Both the position numbers and the translations under genes were made by a program. From assembly GCF_000403845.2 (NCBI RefSeq), contig NZ_KE159568.1, forward strand, positions 1,309,400 through 1,373,399: a DNA stretch of 64,000 nucleotides. Direction: 5' to 3'. The DNA is from Eubacterium sp. 14-2. GTDB taxonomy: Bacteria; Bacillota; Clostridia; Lachnospirales; Lachnospiraceae. Within the stretch, counting starts at the first letter, position 1. The number at the start of each line of letters is the position of its first letter. Shown here piece by piece: positions 35,424 through 44,001 of the stretch. The notes beneath the pieces are model-generated. The model saw only the letters and a list, made by a program, of their open reading frames with translations. It ran no database searches and was not told the origin of the DNA.

Positions 35424-36281
35424 ATGCAGGGCAAATTATATCTATGCGCAACTCCCATTGGAAATCTGGAGGACATTACCATAAGGGTTTTAAGAACATT
35501 ACGGGAAGTGGACCTGATTGCAGCGGAAGACACCCGCAATTCCATAAAGCTCCTGAACCACTTCCACATAAAAACCCCCATGACCAGCTATCATGAATAC
35601 AATAAAACAGAAAAAGCATATCAGCTTGTGGAAAAAATGCGGCAGGGACAGAATATCGCTCTGATTACCGATGCGGGAACTCCGGCCATCTCTGATCCAG
35701 GAGAAGATCTGGTGCGTATCTGTCATGAATCCGGTATTTCCGTTACCTCTCTGCCGGGGCCGGCCGCCTGTATTACAGCCCTTACTGTGTCCGGCCTTTC
35801 CACCAGACGCTTTGCCTTTGAAGCCTTTCTGCCCAGAGAGAAAAAAGAACGGGCCGCCATCCTGGATTCCCTCCGGCAGGAAACCCGCACCATTATCCTT
35901 TATGAAGCGCCCCATCATCTGGTGAAAACACTGGAAGAGCTGTACGAAACGCTGGGAGACCGGGCTGTTACCCTCTGCAGGGAGCTTACCAAGAAATACG
36001 AAACCATTTTTTCCACCACCATTTCCGGAGCAGTTTCTTATTACAGAGAACAGGAACCCCGGGGGGAATTTGTCCTGGTTATTCAGGGAAAAAATCAGCA
36101 GCAGATTCTCAGAGAACAGCAGTTAAGCTGGGAATCCATCCCTCTTGAAGAACACATGCAGAAGTATGAAAGCCAGGGTATCTCCCGAAAAGAAGCCATG
36201 AAGATGGTGGCAAAAGACCGGGGTATTTCCAAACGTGATGTGTATGGAATGCTGTTAGAACAAAAGAATACCGAAAAATAA
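35424..36281 (+). CDS. rsmI: 16S rRNA (cytidine-1402-2'-O)-methyltransferase
   Basis: 285 residues from ATG 35424 with GAAAGGA upstream; the reading frame is open further 5' but overlaps the preceding gene. YLCATPIGNLEDITIRVLRTLREVDLIAAEDTR is the family N terminus, then ALITDAGTPAISDPGEDLV (SAM site) and LPGPAACITALTVSGL. It methylates the ribose of C1402 in the 30S decoding centre. A small C-terminal HTH-like tail (GISRKEAMKMVAKDRGISKRDVY) is typical. A strong promoter starts seven bases after its stop. Confidence 0.96.
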   Translation: MQGKLYLCATPIGNLEDITIRVLRTLREVDLIAAEDTRNSIKLLNHFHIKTPMTSYHEYNKTEKAYQLVEKMRQGQNIALITDAGTPAISDPGEDLVRICHESGISVTSLPGPAACITALTVSGLSTRRFAFEAFLPREKKERAAILDSLRQETRTIILYEAPHHLVKTLEELYETLGDRAVTLCRELTKKYETIFSTTISGAVSYYREQEPRGEFVLVIQGKNQQQILREQQLSWESIPLEEHMQKYESQGISRKEAMKMVAKDRGISKRDVYGMLLEQKNTEK

Positions 36282-36287
36282 AAAAAC

Positions 36288-36316
36288 TTGACAAAATTTG
36301 AAATTTGTAGCATAAT
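36288..36316 (+). promoter_or_regulatory. Strong promoter with no downstream gene on its strand
   Basis: TTGACA (36288-36293), 17 bases, CATAAT (36311-36316). Transcription would begin near 36323. The next plus-strand gene is 2.1 kb away, beyond a convergent gene. Confidence 0.6.
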
Positions 36317-36322
36317 TATTAT

Positions 36323-36456
36323 AGTTTATAAATTCTTTATTCTTTTTATTTTTAGTTAAGATAATTGAAAAAGATTTTTATTAACGGAGTGGGAAAGAGA
36401 GTGGGATATTGCAGACAGTCCTTTGCAGGTCAGTTTGCAACATCCCGTTTTATTTT
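36323..36456 (+). ncRNA. Candidate small RNA between rsmI and a DUF885 gene
   Basis: From the promoter at 36288 to a terminator-like hairpin (GGGATATTGCA at 36403-36413 with TGCAACATCCC at 36436-36446, then GTTTTATTTT) lies about 130 bases. The first 60 are A/T-rich and the rest is purine-rich (GGAGTGGGAAAGAGAGTGGG). A possible 24-codon GTG reading frame inside has no clear ribosome site. I match it to no known RNA family. Confidence 0.4.
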
Positions 36457-36528
36457 GTTCCAGTTATTCTTCTGACAGACAGAAGCCATATCATCTGCAT
36501 GGCCCGCAGGTTATACCTTCCGAAAGTT

Positions 36529-38298
36529 TTATGCATTCCAGTATACCGTCAGATATTTTTTCAAAATCTCAAAAGGTGCTGTTCCCATTTTCATCAGAGC
36601 GCTGTGAAATTTATAATCACTGTAATTTTCTCCATACTGCTTCATGGCATACTCTTTCAGATTCAGAAATTCCAGATAGCCAATATAATATTTCAGATAG
36701 TGAGCCGGTTCCTCCACAATCAGCTGATAGATTTCCTGAATCACATTTTTATTCGTAATCTGGTATCCTGCAAAAAAGTCAATGGTATCCCGCAGAGTCC
36801 ATCCGTCATAGTGAATTCCCAAATCCGCACTGGCATAAAGACTCAGCAGCGCGGACTGATTTTTCTGAAGAAATGCCGCCACCTCCGGAGAAACATCTGC
36901 GTAATAATAAAACTGCATTTCCACATAGGTGGCCCATCCTTCCGCATAACCGCTGCTCCCGAACAGGCTGCGGACCGGCTCCAGACCGCAGCTTCTCTCC
37001 ATCACATTCTGATAGAGATGGCCCGGAAATCCCTCATGGGCAAGGGTGGTATAGAGCTGCATTTTTTCATCACCCTTTGATTTATTGATATAAATACAGT
37101 TTTGAGAAATATCATCAATAGGAGGCGTCAGGTAAAAAGCCGGCGCTGTATATTCCTCCAGAGATGGATGCACCTCCTTTATGGTGAAAGAAACCTGGGG
37201 AGGAGCCGGAAAATCCTGCTGCATTTTACTCTGTAAATCTTTCAGGATCAGTTCCGGATCTTCCGTGGGAAGCTGATAACTGGTACATTTTTTTCCGATA
37301 TCCGGATACTTTACGGATATCTGCGCCAGTGCTTCCAGGTCCTGTTTTCTTTGAGCCTTTGTCTGAGCCTGCATTTCCTGTACGGACATATCTGACCCTG
37401 TGGTATCTTTTACCAGATATTCATAAAACTCCTTTCCCCCATCCAGGCCGCACAAACCGCCGGTATTTTTGCCGGAACCTTTTAATTTCAGCAAATCTTC
37501 TGCCAGTTTTTCATAGGCGGGTATCAGCTCTCCCGTCACAATCTGACGATTTTCAGCTTTATAAGTTTCCGCCTGCTCCGGCGTCAGAAATTCTGCCTCA
37601 TCCACCCGGTCGTCAAAAGTAGAAAGAAGATAATTGTTTTCCGGTTCCTGAATAAAATTCCTGCACTGGCTTACAATATCTTCCACCGCAAAATCTGCCA
37701 TAAACAGTCCCTGTGCGGCTTTTCTGCGCTCCACTTCCATAATCTGCAAAAACAGATCCGGGGTAGCAGACATCAGTTCCAGATAGTCCTGCACATCTTT
37801 TTCGTCGTAAAAAGTATATTCTGCCAGCAGTACCGGAAGCTGAGACTGAAATCCGGTAGAAGGTTTTAAAATTTCCCGATACAGACTGAATTTTCCTGCC
37901 GGAAGTTCATCCTCAATATAATCCATCATAATATCGTATGTCATCTGCTGGGAAACGGACAAATCCTTTTTCCGGAATTTTTTGAGATTTTTCTTCCAGT
38001 TTTCCAGCACAGCCCCTGTTTCTTCCCGGTCATCCGCAGAAACACTGCCGTATGTAACTTTATAGTCGGAAATACCATAATTTTCCGGGTGGGCCAGATT
38101 GTAATGCATATTCAGGGTACTTGCTGTCATTTCCGACTGAAAAATCTGTTCCAGATATGCCGAAAAATCCTCTCTGGTTCCCTGTGCTCCCTGGCATCCT
38201 GTCTGCAGACACAGGAACACAGCAGACAGCAGAAAAAGAAGTATTCTTTTTCCGGTTTTCGTAACAGCAGACTTTTTTCTGAAAAAATTTTTTTCCAT
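36529..38298 (-). CDS. DUF885 family lipoprotein, predicted zinc peptidase
   Basis: 589 residues. A lipoprotein signal ends in LQTGC. DUF885 has the metal motif HEGFPGH (in TLAHEGFPGHLYQNVME), with a downstream Glu in GYAEGWATYVEMQ as the probable third ligand. This gives a gluzincin-like peptidase predicted to act at the outer face of the membrane. Related proteins exist widely in Clostridia, and their substrate is not known. It stands alone between convergent rsmI and divergent mgtE. No minus-strand terminator is clear. Confidence 0.88.
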   Translation of the reverse strand: MEKNFFRKKSAVTKTGKRILLFLLSAVFLCLQTGCQGAQGTREDFSAYLEQIFQSEMTASTLNMHYNLAHPENYGISDYKVTYGSVSADDREETGAVLENWKKNLKKFRKKDLSVSQQMTYDIMMDYIEDELPAGKFSLYREILKPSTGFQSQLPVLLAEYTFYDEKDVQDYLELMSATPDLFLQIMEVERRKAAQGLFMADFAVEDIVSQCRNFIQEPENNYLLSTFDDRVDEAEFLTPEQAETYKAENRQIVTGELIPAYEKLAEDLLKLKGSGKNTGGLCGLDGGKEFYEYLVKDTTGSDMSVQEMQAQTKAQRKQDLEALAQISVKYPDIGKKCTSYQLPTEDPELILKDLQSKMQQDFPAPPQVSFTIKEVHPSLEEYTAPAFYLTPPIDDISQNCIYINKSKGDEKMQLYTTLAHEGFPGHLYQNVMERSCGLEPVRSLFGSSGYAEGWATYVEMQFYYYADVSPEVAAFLQKNQSALLSLYASADLGIHYDGWTLRDTIDFFAGYQITNKNVIQEIYQLIVEEPAHYLKYYIGYLEFLNLKEYAMKQYGENYSDYKFHSALMKMGTAPFEILKKYLTVYWNA

Positions 38299-38455
38299 AG
38301 AAAAACACGCTTTCTGCGGTATATTCTTTTCATCTTATGTGGACATTTCCCCGGTTATGCAAATAACTGCCTGGTAATCGCTAAAAGAGTATGTTATAAT
38401 ATGCGAAAAGCGAAGCATACTACAGAAAATCACACAGAGCAAAGGAGGGATTTTT

Positions 38456-39853
38456 ATGGGAACTACGGATAACATCAACCTGGAAAAGCTGGATTTTGTG
38501 GAAATGGAAACAGAAGAAATCCACAGCCTGGCGGAACGGCTGCTGGAAGAACGAAAGTATTCCCTGCTGCGGCAGATGCTGGATAATCTGAATTCTGCCG
38601 ATATTGCCCTTTTGTTCGACGAAATGGACAAAAAGGAAATTCCTCTGCTCTACCGTCTGCTCCCCAAAGAGGAGGCTGCAGACAGTTTTTCCTATATGAG
38701 CCGGGAAATGCAGAAAACGCTGATTAACACCCTGACAGACCGGGAACTGCGGGCTGTTATGGACGATATTTTTCTGGATGACACCGTAGACATGATCGAA
38801 GAAATGCCTGCAAACGTGGTGGCCAGAATCCTGCGCAACACCGATGAAGAAACCAGGAAAATGATTAATCAGGTGCTCAACTACCCAAAAGACAGCGCCG
38901 GCAGCCTGATGACCATTGAGTATGTAAATATCAAAAAAGAAATGACCGTGGGAGCTGCCATCAGCCGGATTCGCCACACAGCTGTAAACAAAGAAACCAT
39001 TTATACCTGCTACGTTACGGAACACCGCAGATTAATCGGTATGGTTTCCGTAAAAGATCTGCTGATGGCAGAAGATTCCATGCAGATTGAGGACATTATG
39101 GAAACAAACGTCATTTCTGTGGACACCCACGAAGATAAAGAGGACGTAGCCAAAATATTCAACAAATATGATTTTCTGGCCATCCCTGTGGTAGATAAAG
39201 AAGAACGTCTGGTGGGCATCGTCACCTTTGACGATGCCATGGATGTTATGCAGGAAGAAAATACCGAGGATATTACCAAAATGGCAGCTATGACTCCTAC
39301 GGAAGACAGTTATTTCAACACCTCTGCTTTTTCCCATGCCAGGAGCCGTATTGCCTGGCTGCTGGTGCTGATGCTGTCTGCCACCGTAAGCGGTTCTATT
39401 ATCACCCATTATCAGGAATCCTTCAAACTTTATCCACTGCTTGTCTCTTTCATCCCCATGCTTACCGGAACAGGGGGAAACTGCGGCTCTCAGAGTTCTA
39501 CTCTGATGATCCGCGGACTGGCGCTGGATGAGATTAAATTCAAAGATATTGCAAAAGTTATCTTCAAGGAATTCCGGATTGCCATTCTGGTAAGTACCGT
39601 TCTGGCAGTGGTAAACGGACTGCGGATTTACATTCAGTATGGAGATCTGGAAATGGCTTTTGTCATTGCTTTTGCACTGATCGCCATTGTTATTTTGTCA
39701 AAATTCATTGGCTGTTCCCTGCCTCTGATTGCAGAACATATCCATCTGGACCCTGCGCTGATGGCGGCGCCTCTGATTTCCACCATTGTGGATATCTGCT
39801 CTATCCTGATTTATTTTAAAATTGCAACGATTGTACTGCACATTTCCGTATAA
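38456..39853 (+). CDS. mgtE: Magnesium transporter MgtE
   Basis: 465 residues. The N-terminal MgtE domain (about 1-130) is followed by two CBS domains (VGAAISRIRHTAVNKETIYTCYV and TNVISVDTHEDKEDVAKIFNKYDFLAIPVVDKEERLVGIVTFDD), which close the channel when Mg2+ binds. Five membrane helices follow, with FIPMLTGTGGNCGSQSSTLMIRGLAL lining the pore. It is a Mg2+-selective channel. Translation starts at ATG 38456 after AAAGGAGGG. TATAAT lies at 38395-38400. No M-box riboswitch fits in the 157-base leader. Confidence 0.96.
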   Translation: MGTTDNINLEKLDFVEMETEEIHSLAERLLEERKYSLLRQMLDNLNSADIALLFDEMDKKEIPLLYRLLPKEEAADSFSYMSREMQKTLINTLTDRELRAVMDDIFLDDTVDMIEEMPANVVARILRNTDEETRKMINQVLNYPKDSAGSLMTIEYVNIKKEMTVGAAISRIRHTAVNKETIYTCYVTEHRRLIGMVSVKDLLMAEDSMQIEDIMETNVISVDTHEDKEDVAKIFNKYDFLAIPVVDKEERLVGIVTFDDAMDVMQEENTEDITKMAAMTPTEDSYFNTSAFSHARSRIAWLLVLMLSATVSGSIITHYQESFKLYPLLVSFIPMLTGTGGNCGSQSSTLMIRGLALDEIKFKDIAKVIFKEFRIAILVSTVLAVVNGLRIYIQYGDLEMAFVIAFALIAIVILSKFIGCSLPLIAEHIHLDPALMAAPLISTIVDICSILIYFKIATIVLHISV

Positions 39854-39907
39854 GATTAGGGTGTCAAAAGCACCTTTGGTGCGGCGCACCCTTTTGACAC
39901 CCTAATC
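39854..39907. repeat. Perfect 17-bp inverted repeat, dispersed element
   Basis: GATTAGGGTGTCAAAAG (39854-39870) is the exact reverse complement of 39891-39907. Between them, GCACC, GGTGC and GCACC alternate and can fold in two ways. The left arm and centre recur at 19798-19824. No U-run follows, so it is not a simple terminator, although it is placed one base after the mgtE stop. Confidence 0.9.
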
Positions 39908-39999
39908 CGTATAATGATATAAATCCATTACAGGAAATCATATTACATGAAATTTTCCTGTAATGGATTTATTTTCAGGATGGCATCTTGAAAATTTTT

Positions 40000-40440
40000 T
40001 TACTTCCCATATCCCCGGAAAAACCCGCTCAAATTCTTAAGCGCCTGCACCAGAACTTCAATCTGCTCCTCTTTCATACCCTTTAAAGTTGCCTGAACCA
40101 TCTCCTCATGAAATTTTTTATGATGATCAAATGCCTTTTCACCTTTCCTGGAAAGTGAAATCAGAACAACCCGGCGATCCTCCTCGCTGCGCACCCGGCT
40201 GACATATCCCTTTTTCACCAGATTATTGATGGCAATGGTCAGCGTACCCACCGTTACCGACAGAGCTCTGGCCACTGTGGACATACTTTTTGCTTCACCT
40301 TTGCCAATGGCCTCTATCACATGCATGTCGTTATTGGAGATATCCCTGTATTCCTCTGTGATAATTGCTTTTTCCTCTATATCCATGATTTCATTAAAAA
40401 GTTTTACCAGAACTTCATTGATTGTATTATAGTTATCCAC
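40000..40440 (-). CDS. MarR family transcriptional regulator
   Basis: 146 residues starting at GTG 40440, six bases after AGGAGG; the open frame extends upstream but lacks such a site. The winged helix has MHVIEAIGKGEAKSMSTVARALSVTVGTLTIAINNLVKKGYVSRVRSEEDRRVVLISLS with the usual DRR wing. The sequence around VDNYNTINEVLVKLFNEIM resembles fatty-acid-linked FabT-type MarR proteins of Firmicutes, though no fab gene is near. It is transcribed alone, downstream of the toxin gene. Confidence 0.88.
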   Translation of the reverse strand: MDNYNTINEVLVKLFNEIMDIEEKAIITEEYRDISNNDMHVIEAIGKGEAKSMSTVARALSVTVGTLTIAINNLVKKGYVSRVRSEEDRRVVLISLSRKGEKAFDHHKKFHEEMVQATLKGMKEEQIEVLVQALKNLSGFFRGYGK

Positions 40441-40544
40441 AGGATACCTCCTTTGAACTGATTTATTCCGTATAAACAGGCCTCTCCCCGGTGTATAAAT
40501 TATAAGAACCTGCAGCTTTTTAAGACTGGGAATCAGATGTTTTC

Positions 40545-40832
40545 CTATTGATAATGTGTCCACATACGAATTATTTTTATAAGCCCCTGGTACTGTAAAC
40601 CATCAACTGTTATTGGCCCCTTGTATACCTGATATACCAGGCGGTGTTGTATATTGATACGTCTGGAATATAATCCATCCAGATTTCCAACCAGCTTTTC
40701 ATATCGAGGCGGCTTCTGATATGGATTCTCTCTGATAATATCCACCAGTTTTCTGGCCTTTTCCGAAAGACCGGAAATTTTTAATTTTTCCAGATCTTTC
40801 AATGCCTGCTTCTCAAAAACAATCTTATACAT
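40545..40832 (-). CDS. yoeB: YoeB/Txe family toxin
   Basis: 95 residues of the RelE/YoeB mRNA interferase fold. KIVFEKQALKDLEKLKISGL, the basic RRINIQHRLVYQVY and the end IIRMWTHYQ carry the family's active-site Arg, Glu-side and terminal His-Tyr. The family cleaves mRNA in the ribosomal A site. The ATG follows the antitoxin TAA without a gap. Confidence 0.9.
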   Translation of the reverse strand: MYKIVFEKQALKDLEKLKISGLSEKARKLVDIIRENPYQKPPRYEKLVGNLDGLYSRRINIQHRLVYQVYKGPITVDGLQYQGLIKIIRMWTHYQ

Positions 40833-41081
40833 TTACCATTCTACCATATCTTCTGAAATGCATTCTTCCACAGGCGTTTTTGCTCCATTCACAATGGATT
40901 CCGCCATACCTTCTACAGAATTCAGATACAACGTCTCCTGTATTGCATTCCAGTCGTCCTCTGATAACAGAACTGCATTTCCTTTTTTTCCAACAATTAA
41001 CGCAGGTTCACTGTAAAGGTTCACGTTCTCTACCAGATTATAAAGATCCTTTCTTGCTGTTGTAATATTTATTGTTGACAT
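40833..41081 (-). CDS. yefM: YefM/Phd family antitoxin
   Basis: 82 residues. The N-terminal Phd/YefM DNA-binding half (ITTARKDLYNLVENVNLYSEPALIVGKKGNAVLLSEDDW) precedes a toxin-binding tail (TPVEECISEDMVEW). It neutralises YoeB and represses its own promoter. GGAGA lies before ATG 41081. The promoter with a palindromic operator is about 160 bases upstream. Confidence 0.9.
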   Translation of the reverse strand: MSTINITTARKDLYNLVENVNLYSEPALIVGKKGNAVLLSEDDWNAIQETLYLNSVEGMAESIVNGAKTPVEECISEDMVEW

Positions 41082-41238
41082 TATAAAATCTCCTTTTCTG
41101 ATTTTTGCAGTGTAATCTTTTATATTGTTCCTTTGTATATTAATTATCTCTCGTTCATTTTCGTATAAGTAATGTCTTTATTTTATCATATAAATTGTAT
41201 ACTTTATCTGTAATGACGAGATTTTACATGTCACATTT

Positions 41239-41267
41239 ATTATAACGTACGTTTATGCGTACGTCAA
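41239..41267 (-). promoter_or_regulatory. yefM-yoeB promoter with operator in the spacer
   Basis: On the minus strand TTGACG (41262-41267), 17 bases, TATAAT (41239-41244). The spacer and flanks contain a palindrome, ACGTACGCATAAACGTACGT (41245-41264), with two GTAC cores. YefM-type antitoxins bind pairs of palindromes with a GTAC centre, so autorepression at this site is likely. The leader to yefM is about 150 bases. Confidence 0.65.
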
Positions 41268-41366
41268 TAGAAACTCCGGCCATTTCATATATTTTCCCAG
41301 GACCAGCACATTTTTCTTTTCCATGCATAAGATATAAACAACTGTATTTTCTGGAGAACTGATACT

Positions 41367-42029
41367 ATGCTGAATTATTTATGGGGCTTTATGATTATCA
41401 TTGGCATTCTCTATGCCGCATTCACCGGAAATCTCCCGGACGTCACCAATGCCGCACTGGATTCTTCCAAAGAGGCCGTGGCTCTCTGCATCACCATGCT
41501 GGGTGTAATGTCCCTGTGGGTAGGCCTGATGCGAATTGCAGAAAGCTGCGGCATTATCTCCGGCGCCACCCGTATGCTGAATCCGCTGCTTCGCTTTATG
41601 TTTCCGAGAATTCCAAAGGGCCACAAAGCAAATGAGTACATATCCACAAATATTATTGCCAATGTGTTCGGACTTGGCTGGGCCGCCACTCCTGCGGGAC
41701 TGAAAGCCATGGAAGAAATGGGGGAACTGAACCATCACAGCAAAATTGCCAGTAAAGACATGTGCACCTTTCTGATCCTGAACGTTTCTTCCTTTCAGTT
41801 AATTCCCGTCAACATGATTGCCTACCGCAGCCAGTACGGTTCCACTAACCCTGCGGCTATCCTGGGGCCTGCCATAATCGCCACCTGTTTTTCCACTCTG
41901 GCCGGTATAGTGTTTGCAAAATTCATGTATCTGCTGCCGGAAAAACGGCCTTCTGCATATAACAGCAGTCCGCCCCGCCGGGAACAAATTGTTCCCCACA
42001 AAAAGAAAAAAGGAGGAATCTTCCATTGA
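41367..42029 (+). CDS. spmA: Spore maturation protein A
   Basis: 220 residues, a membrane protein of the nucleoside-recognition (Gate) family: MLNYLWGFMIIIGILYAAFTGN, LGVMSLWVGLMRIAESCGI and FGLGWAATPAGLKAMEEM. SpmA and SpmB are needed for spore-core dehydration and heat resistance. The gene overlaps the TTG start of spmB by four bases. It supports a spore-forming lineage. Confidence 0.93.
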   Translation: MLNYLWGFMIIIGILYAAFTGNLPDVTNAALDSSKEAVALCITMLGVMSLWVGLMRIAESCGIISGATRMLNPLLRFMFPRIPKGHKANEYISTNIIANVFGLGWAATPAGLKAMEEMGELNHHSKIASKDMCTFLILNVSSFQLIPVNMIAYRSQYGSTNPAAILGPAIIATCFSTLAGIVFAKFMYLLPEKRPSAYNSSPPRREQIVPHKKKKGGIFH

Positions 42030-42550
42030 AAATTCTCCTTTTTCTGTCAGACGCCATGATTCCACTTCTTATTTTTCTGATTGTGGGATACGGCATTTTA
42101 AACCATCACCATGTATATGATGATTTTATCAAAGGTGCAAAAGACGGATTCCAGACTGTTATCGGCATTATGCCCACCCTGATTGGCCTGATGGTGGGCG
42201 TTGGGATTCTGCGGGCCTCAGGGTTCCTGGATCTGCTGTCCGCAGGTCTTGGATTCCTCACAGAGCCTCTGCATTTTCCTGCAGCCCTTGTTCCCGTCTC
42301 CGTGGTAAAAATGTTTTCTTCCTCTGCCGCTACCGGACTGGTTATTGATATTTTTAAAGAATACGGACCGGATTCCTACTATGGAACCATAACCTCAATT
42401 ATGATGAGCTGTACCGAAACGATTTTCTATACCATGAGCGTATACTTTATGACAGCCAAAGTGCAGAAAACTCGTTATACTCTGGCAGGAGCGCTGTTTG
42501 CCACCTTAATCGGCACCATTGCCAGCGTAATTCTCGCACAGATTATGTAG
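42026..42550 (+). CDS. spmB: Spore maturation protein B
   Basis: 174 residues beginning with TTG 42026, nine bases after AGGAGG; the first ATG is 30 bases on and lacks a ribosome site. It has the same Gate-type fold as SpmA: IPLLIFLIVGYGILNHHHVYDDFIKGAKDGFQT and FSSSAATGLVIDIFKEYGPDSY. It works as a pair with SpmA in the forespore membrane. It ends 32 bases before the convergent symporter stop, and no terminator was seen. Confidence 0.93.
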   Translation: MKILLFLSDAMIPLLIFLIVGYGILNHHHVYDDFIKGAKDGFQTVIGIMPTLIGLMVGVGILRASGFLDLLSAGLGFLTEPLHFPAALVPVSVVKMFSSSAATGLVIDIFKEYGPDSYYGTITSIMMSCTETIFYTMSVYFMTAKVQKTRYTLAGALFATLIGTIASVILAQIM

Positions 42551-42582
42551 ACTCTTTCTGTTCCTGTACGGATTATGGAAAA

Positions 42583-43989
42583 CTACCCCCATTTATCCAC
42601 CTTTTTCAGATACTGTCTGGTCTCTGCCGCCACCACGCCGTTCAGGGCAATAATGGCAATCAGATTGGGAACAGCCATCAGTCCGTTAAAAATGTCTGCG
42701 ATGGTCCACACCGCGGAAACGGTCATAAATGGTCCGATAAACACACAGAGTATGTAAACCCAGCGATAAGTTTTCACTGCCTGCCGGCTTCCGCCCGTAA
42801 GGTACTCCAGGCACTTTTCGCTGTAATAGTTCCATCCCAGAATGGTGGTAAATGCAAAGCATACCAGACATACCATCAGGATAAAAGAGGAAACTGCCGG
42901 TGCAAAAGGCAGCCCTGTCTGAAAGGCCTTTGTGGTGACATCCACTCCGTCCAGTCCGATATTCCATGTATCAGTGATCACAATGGTCAGCCCCGTCATG
43001 GTACAGATAATTACGGTGTCTATAACGGTGCCCAGCATGGAAACCAGCCCCTGAGCCGCCGGCTCCTCTGTCTGTACCGCGGCGGCGGCAATGGGAGCGC
43101 TTCCCAGCCCGGCCTCATTGGAAAAAATTCCTCTGGCAACACCTTTCTGCATGGCTGTCATCATGGCGCCCAGTGCGCCGCCGGCAGCGGCCTTCATTCC
43201 AAAAGCACTCTGTACAATGGTCACAAAAGCTGCCGGAATTTCACTGGCATGAAAGACAAGTATCAGCAAAGCTGCTGTAATATAAGTAGCTGCCATCAAA
43301 GGCACCAGTACCTGTGCCACACCGGAAATCCTTTGGATCCCGCCAATTACCACCAGAGCCACACAAACTGTCAGAACCACTCCTGCAATCACCACAGTCC
43401 AGGAATATTCTCTTCCGAACAGTGATACCGTCCACTGGTTATTGGGGTCAAAAAAGCTGTTTACGGCTCCGGTAATTCCATTAATCTGGGTAAAAGTTCC
43501 AATTCCCAGAAGTCCGGCGCCCACACCAAAAAAAGCAAACACCTTTCCCAGCCATTTCCAGTTTTTTCCCATGCCGCGTTCAATATAGTAAAAGGGACCT
43601 CCTACCACATGTCCGTCTTCTGCAGTTACACGGTACTTAATGGCCAGCATACATTCTGCATATTTGGTAACCGTACCAAGAACAGCCGCTACTACCATCC
43701 AAAATAATGCTCCCGGCCCGCCTGCCACCAGCGCTGTGGCAACTCCCACAATATTTCCCGTTCCAATGGTGGCAGATAAAGCTGTACACAGGGCTCCAAA
43801 ACCGGATACCTCTCCTTCCTGTCCCGATGATTCATCGGAAACCAGGTTGCGTATTGCAAGAGGAAGGCGGCGGATCTGAAGGCCTTTAAGCCGAACCGTC
43901 AGAAAAATTCCCACCACCAGAATCAACACAATCAGGGGAATTCCCCACACCAAATCATCTACTGTTTTTAACACTGACTCTACTGACAT
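42583..43989 (-). CDS. Alanine/glycine:cation symporter (AGCS family)
   Basis: 468 residues with about eleven membrane segments. Family motifs include GFGALCTALSATIGTGNIVGVATAL, GGPGALFWMVVAAVLGTVTKYAE, FSNEAGLGSAPIAAAAV and TTILGWNYYSEKC. It imports alanine or glycine with Na+ or H+. It has a terminator-free end against spmB. ATG 43989 follows GGGGAGG-like sequence. It is probably transcribed alone or with the gene upstream, 12 bases away. Confidence 0.93.
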   Translation of the reverse strand: MSVESVLKTVDDLVWGIPLIVLILVVGIFLTVRLKGLQIRRLPLAIRNLVSDESSGQEGEVSGFGALCTALSATIGTGNIVGVATALVAGGPGALFWMVVAAVLGTVTKYAECMLAIKYRVTAEDGHVVGGPFYYIERGMGKNWKWLGKVFAFFGVGAGLLGIGTFTQINGITGAVNSFFDPNNQWTVSLFGREYSWTVVIAGVVLTVCVALVVIGGIQRISGVAQVLVPLMAATYITAALLILVFHASEIPAAFVTIVQSAFGMKAAAGGALGAMMTAMQKGVARGIFSNEAGLGSAPIAAAAVQTEEPAAQGLVSMLGTVIDTVIICTMTGLTIVITDTWNIGLDGVDVTTKAFQTGLPFAPAVSSFILMVCLVCFAFTTILGWNYYSEKCLEYLTGGSRQAVKTYRWVYILCVFIGPFMTVSAVWTIADIFNGLMAVPNLIAIIALNGVVAAETRQYLKKVDKWG

Positions 43990-44001
43990 AAATCCTCCCC
44001 T

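Noticed and set aside
36403-36490. A 24-codon GTG frame within the candidate small RNA
   Set aside because: There is no convincing ribosome binding site and the frame crosses the terminator-like hairpin.
36409-37080. Plus-strand frame of 223 codons
   Set aside because: It is antisense to the DUF885 gene, starts from TTG without a ribosome site and has no recognisable domain.
38299-38455. M-box magnesium riboswitch before mgtE
   Set aside because: The leader after TATAAT at 38395 is only about 55 bases, and no M-box stems are visible.
39854-39907. mgtE terminator
   Set aside because: The palindrome is strong but no U-run follows on either strand, and a half copy exists 20 kb away in an unrelated place. 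I list it as a dispersed repeat.
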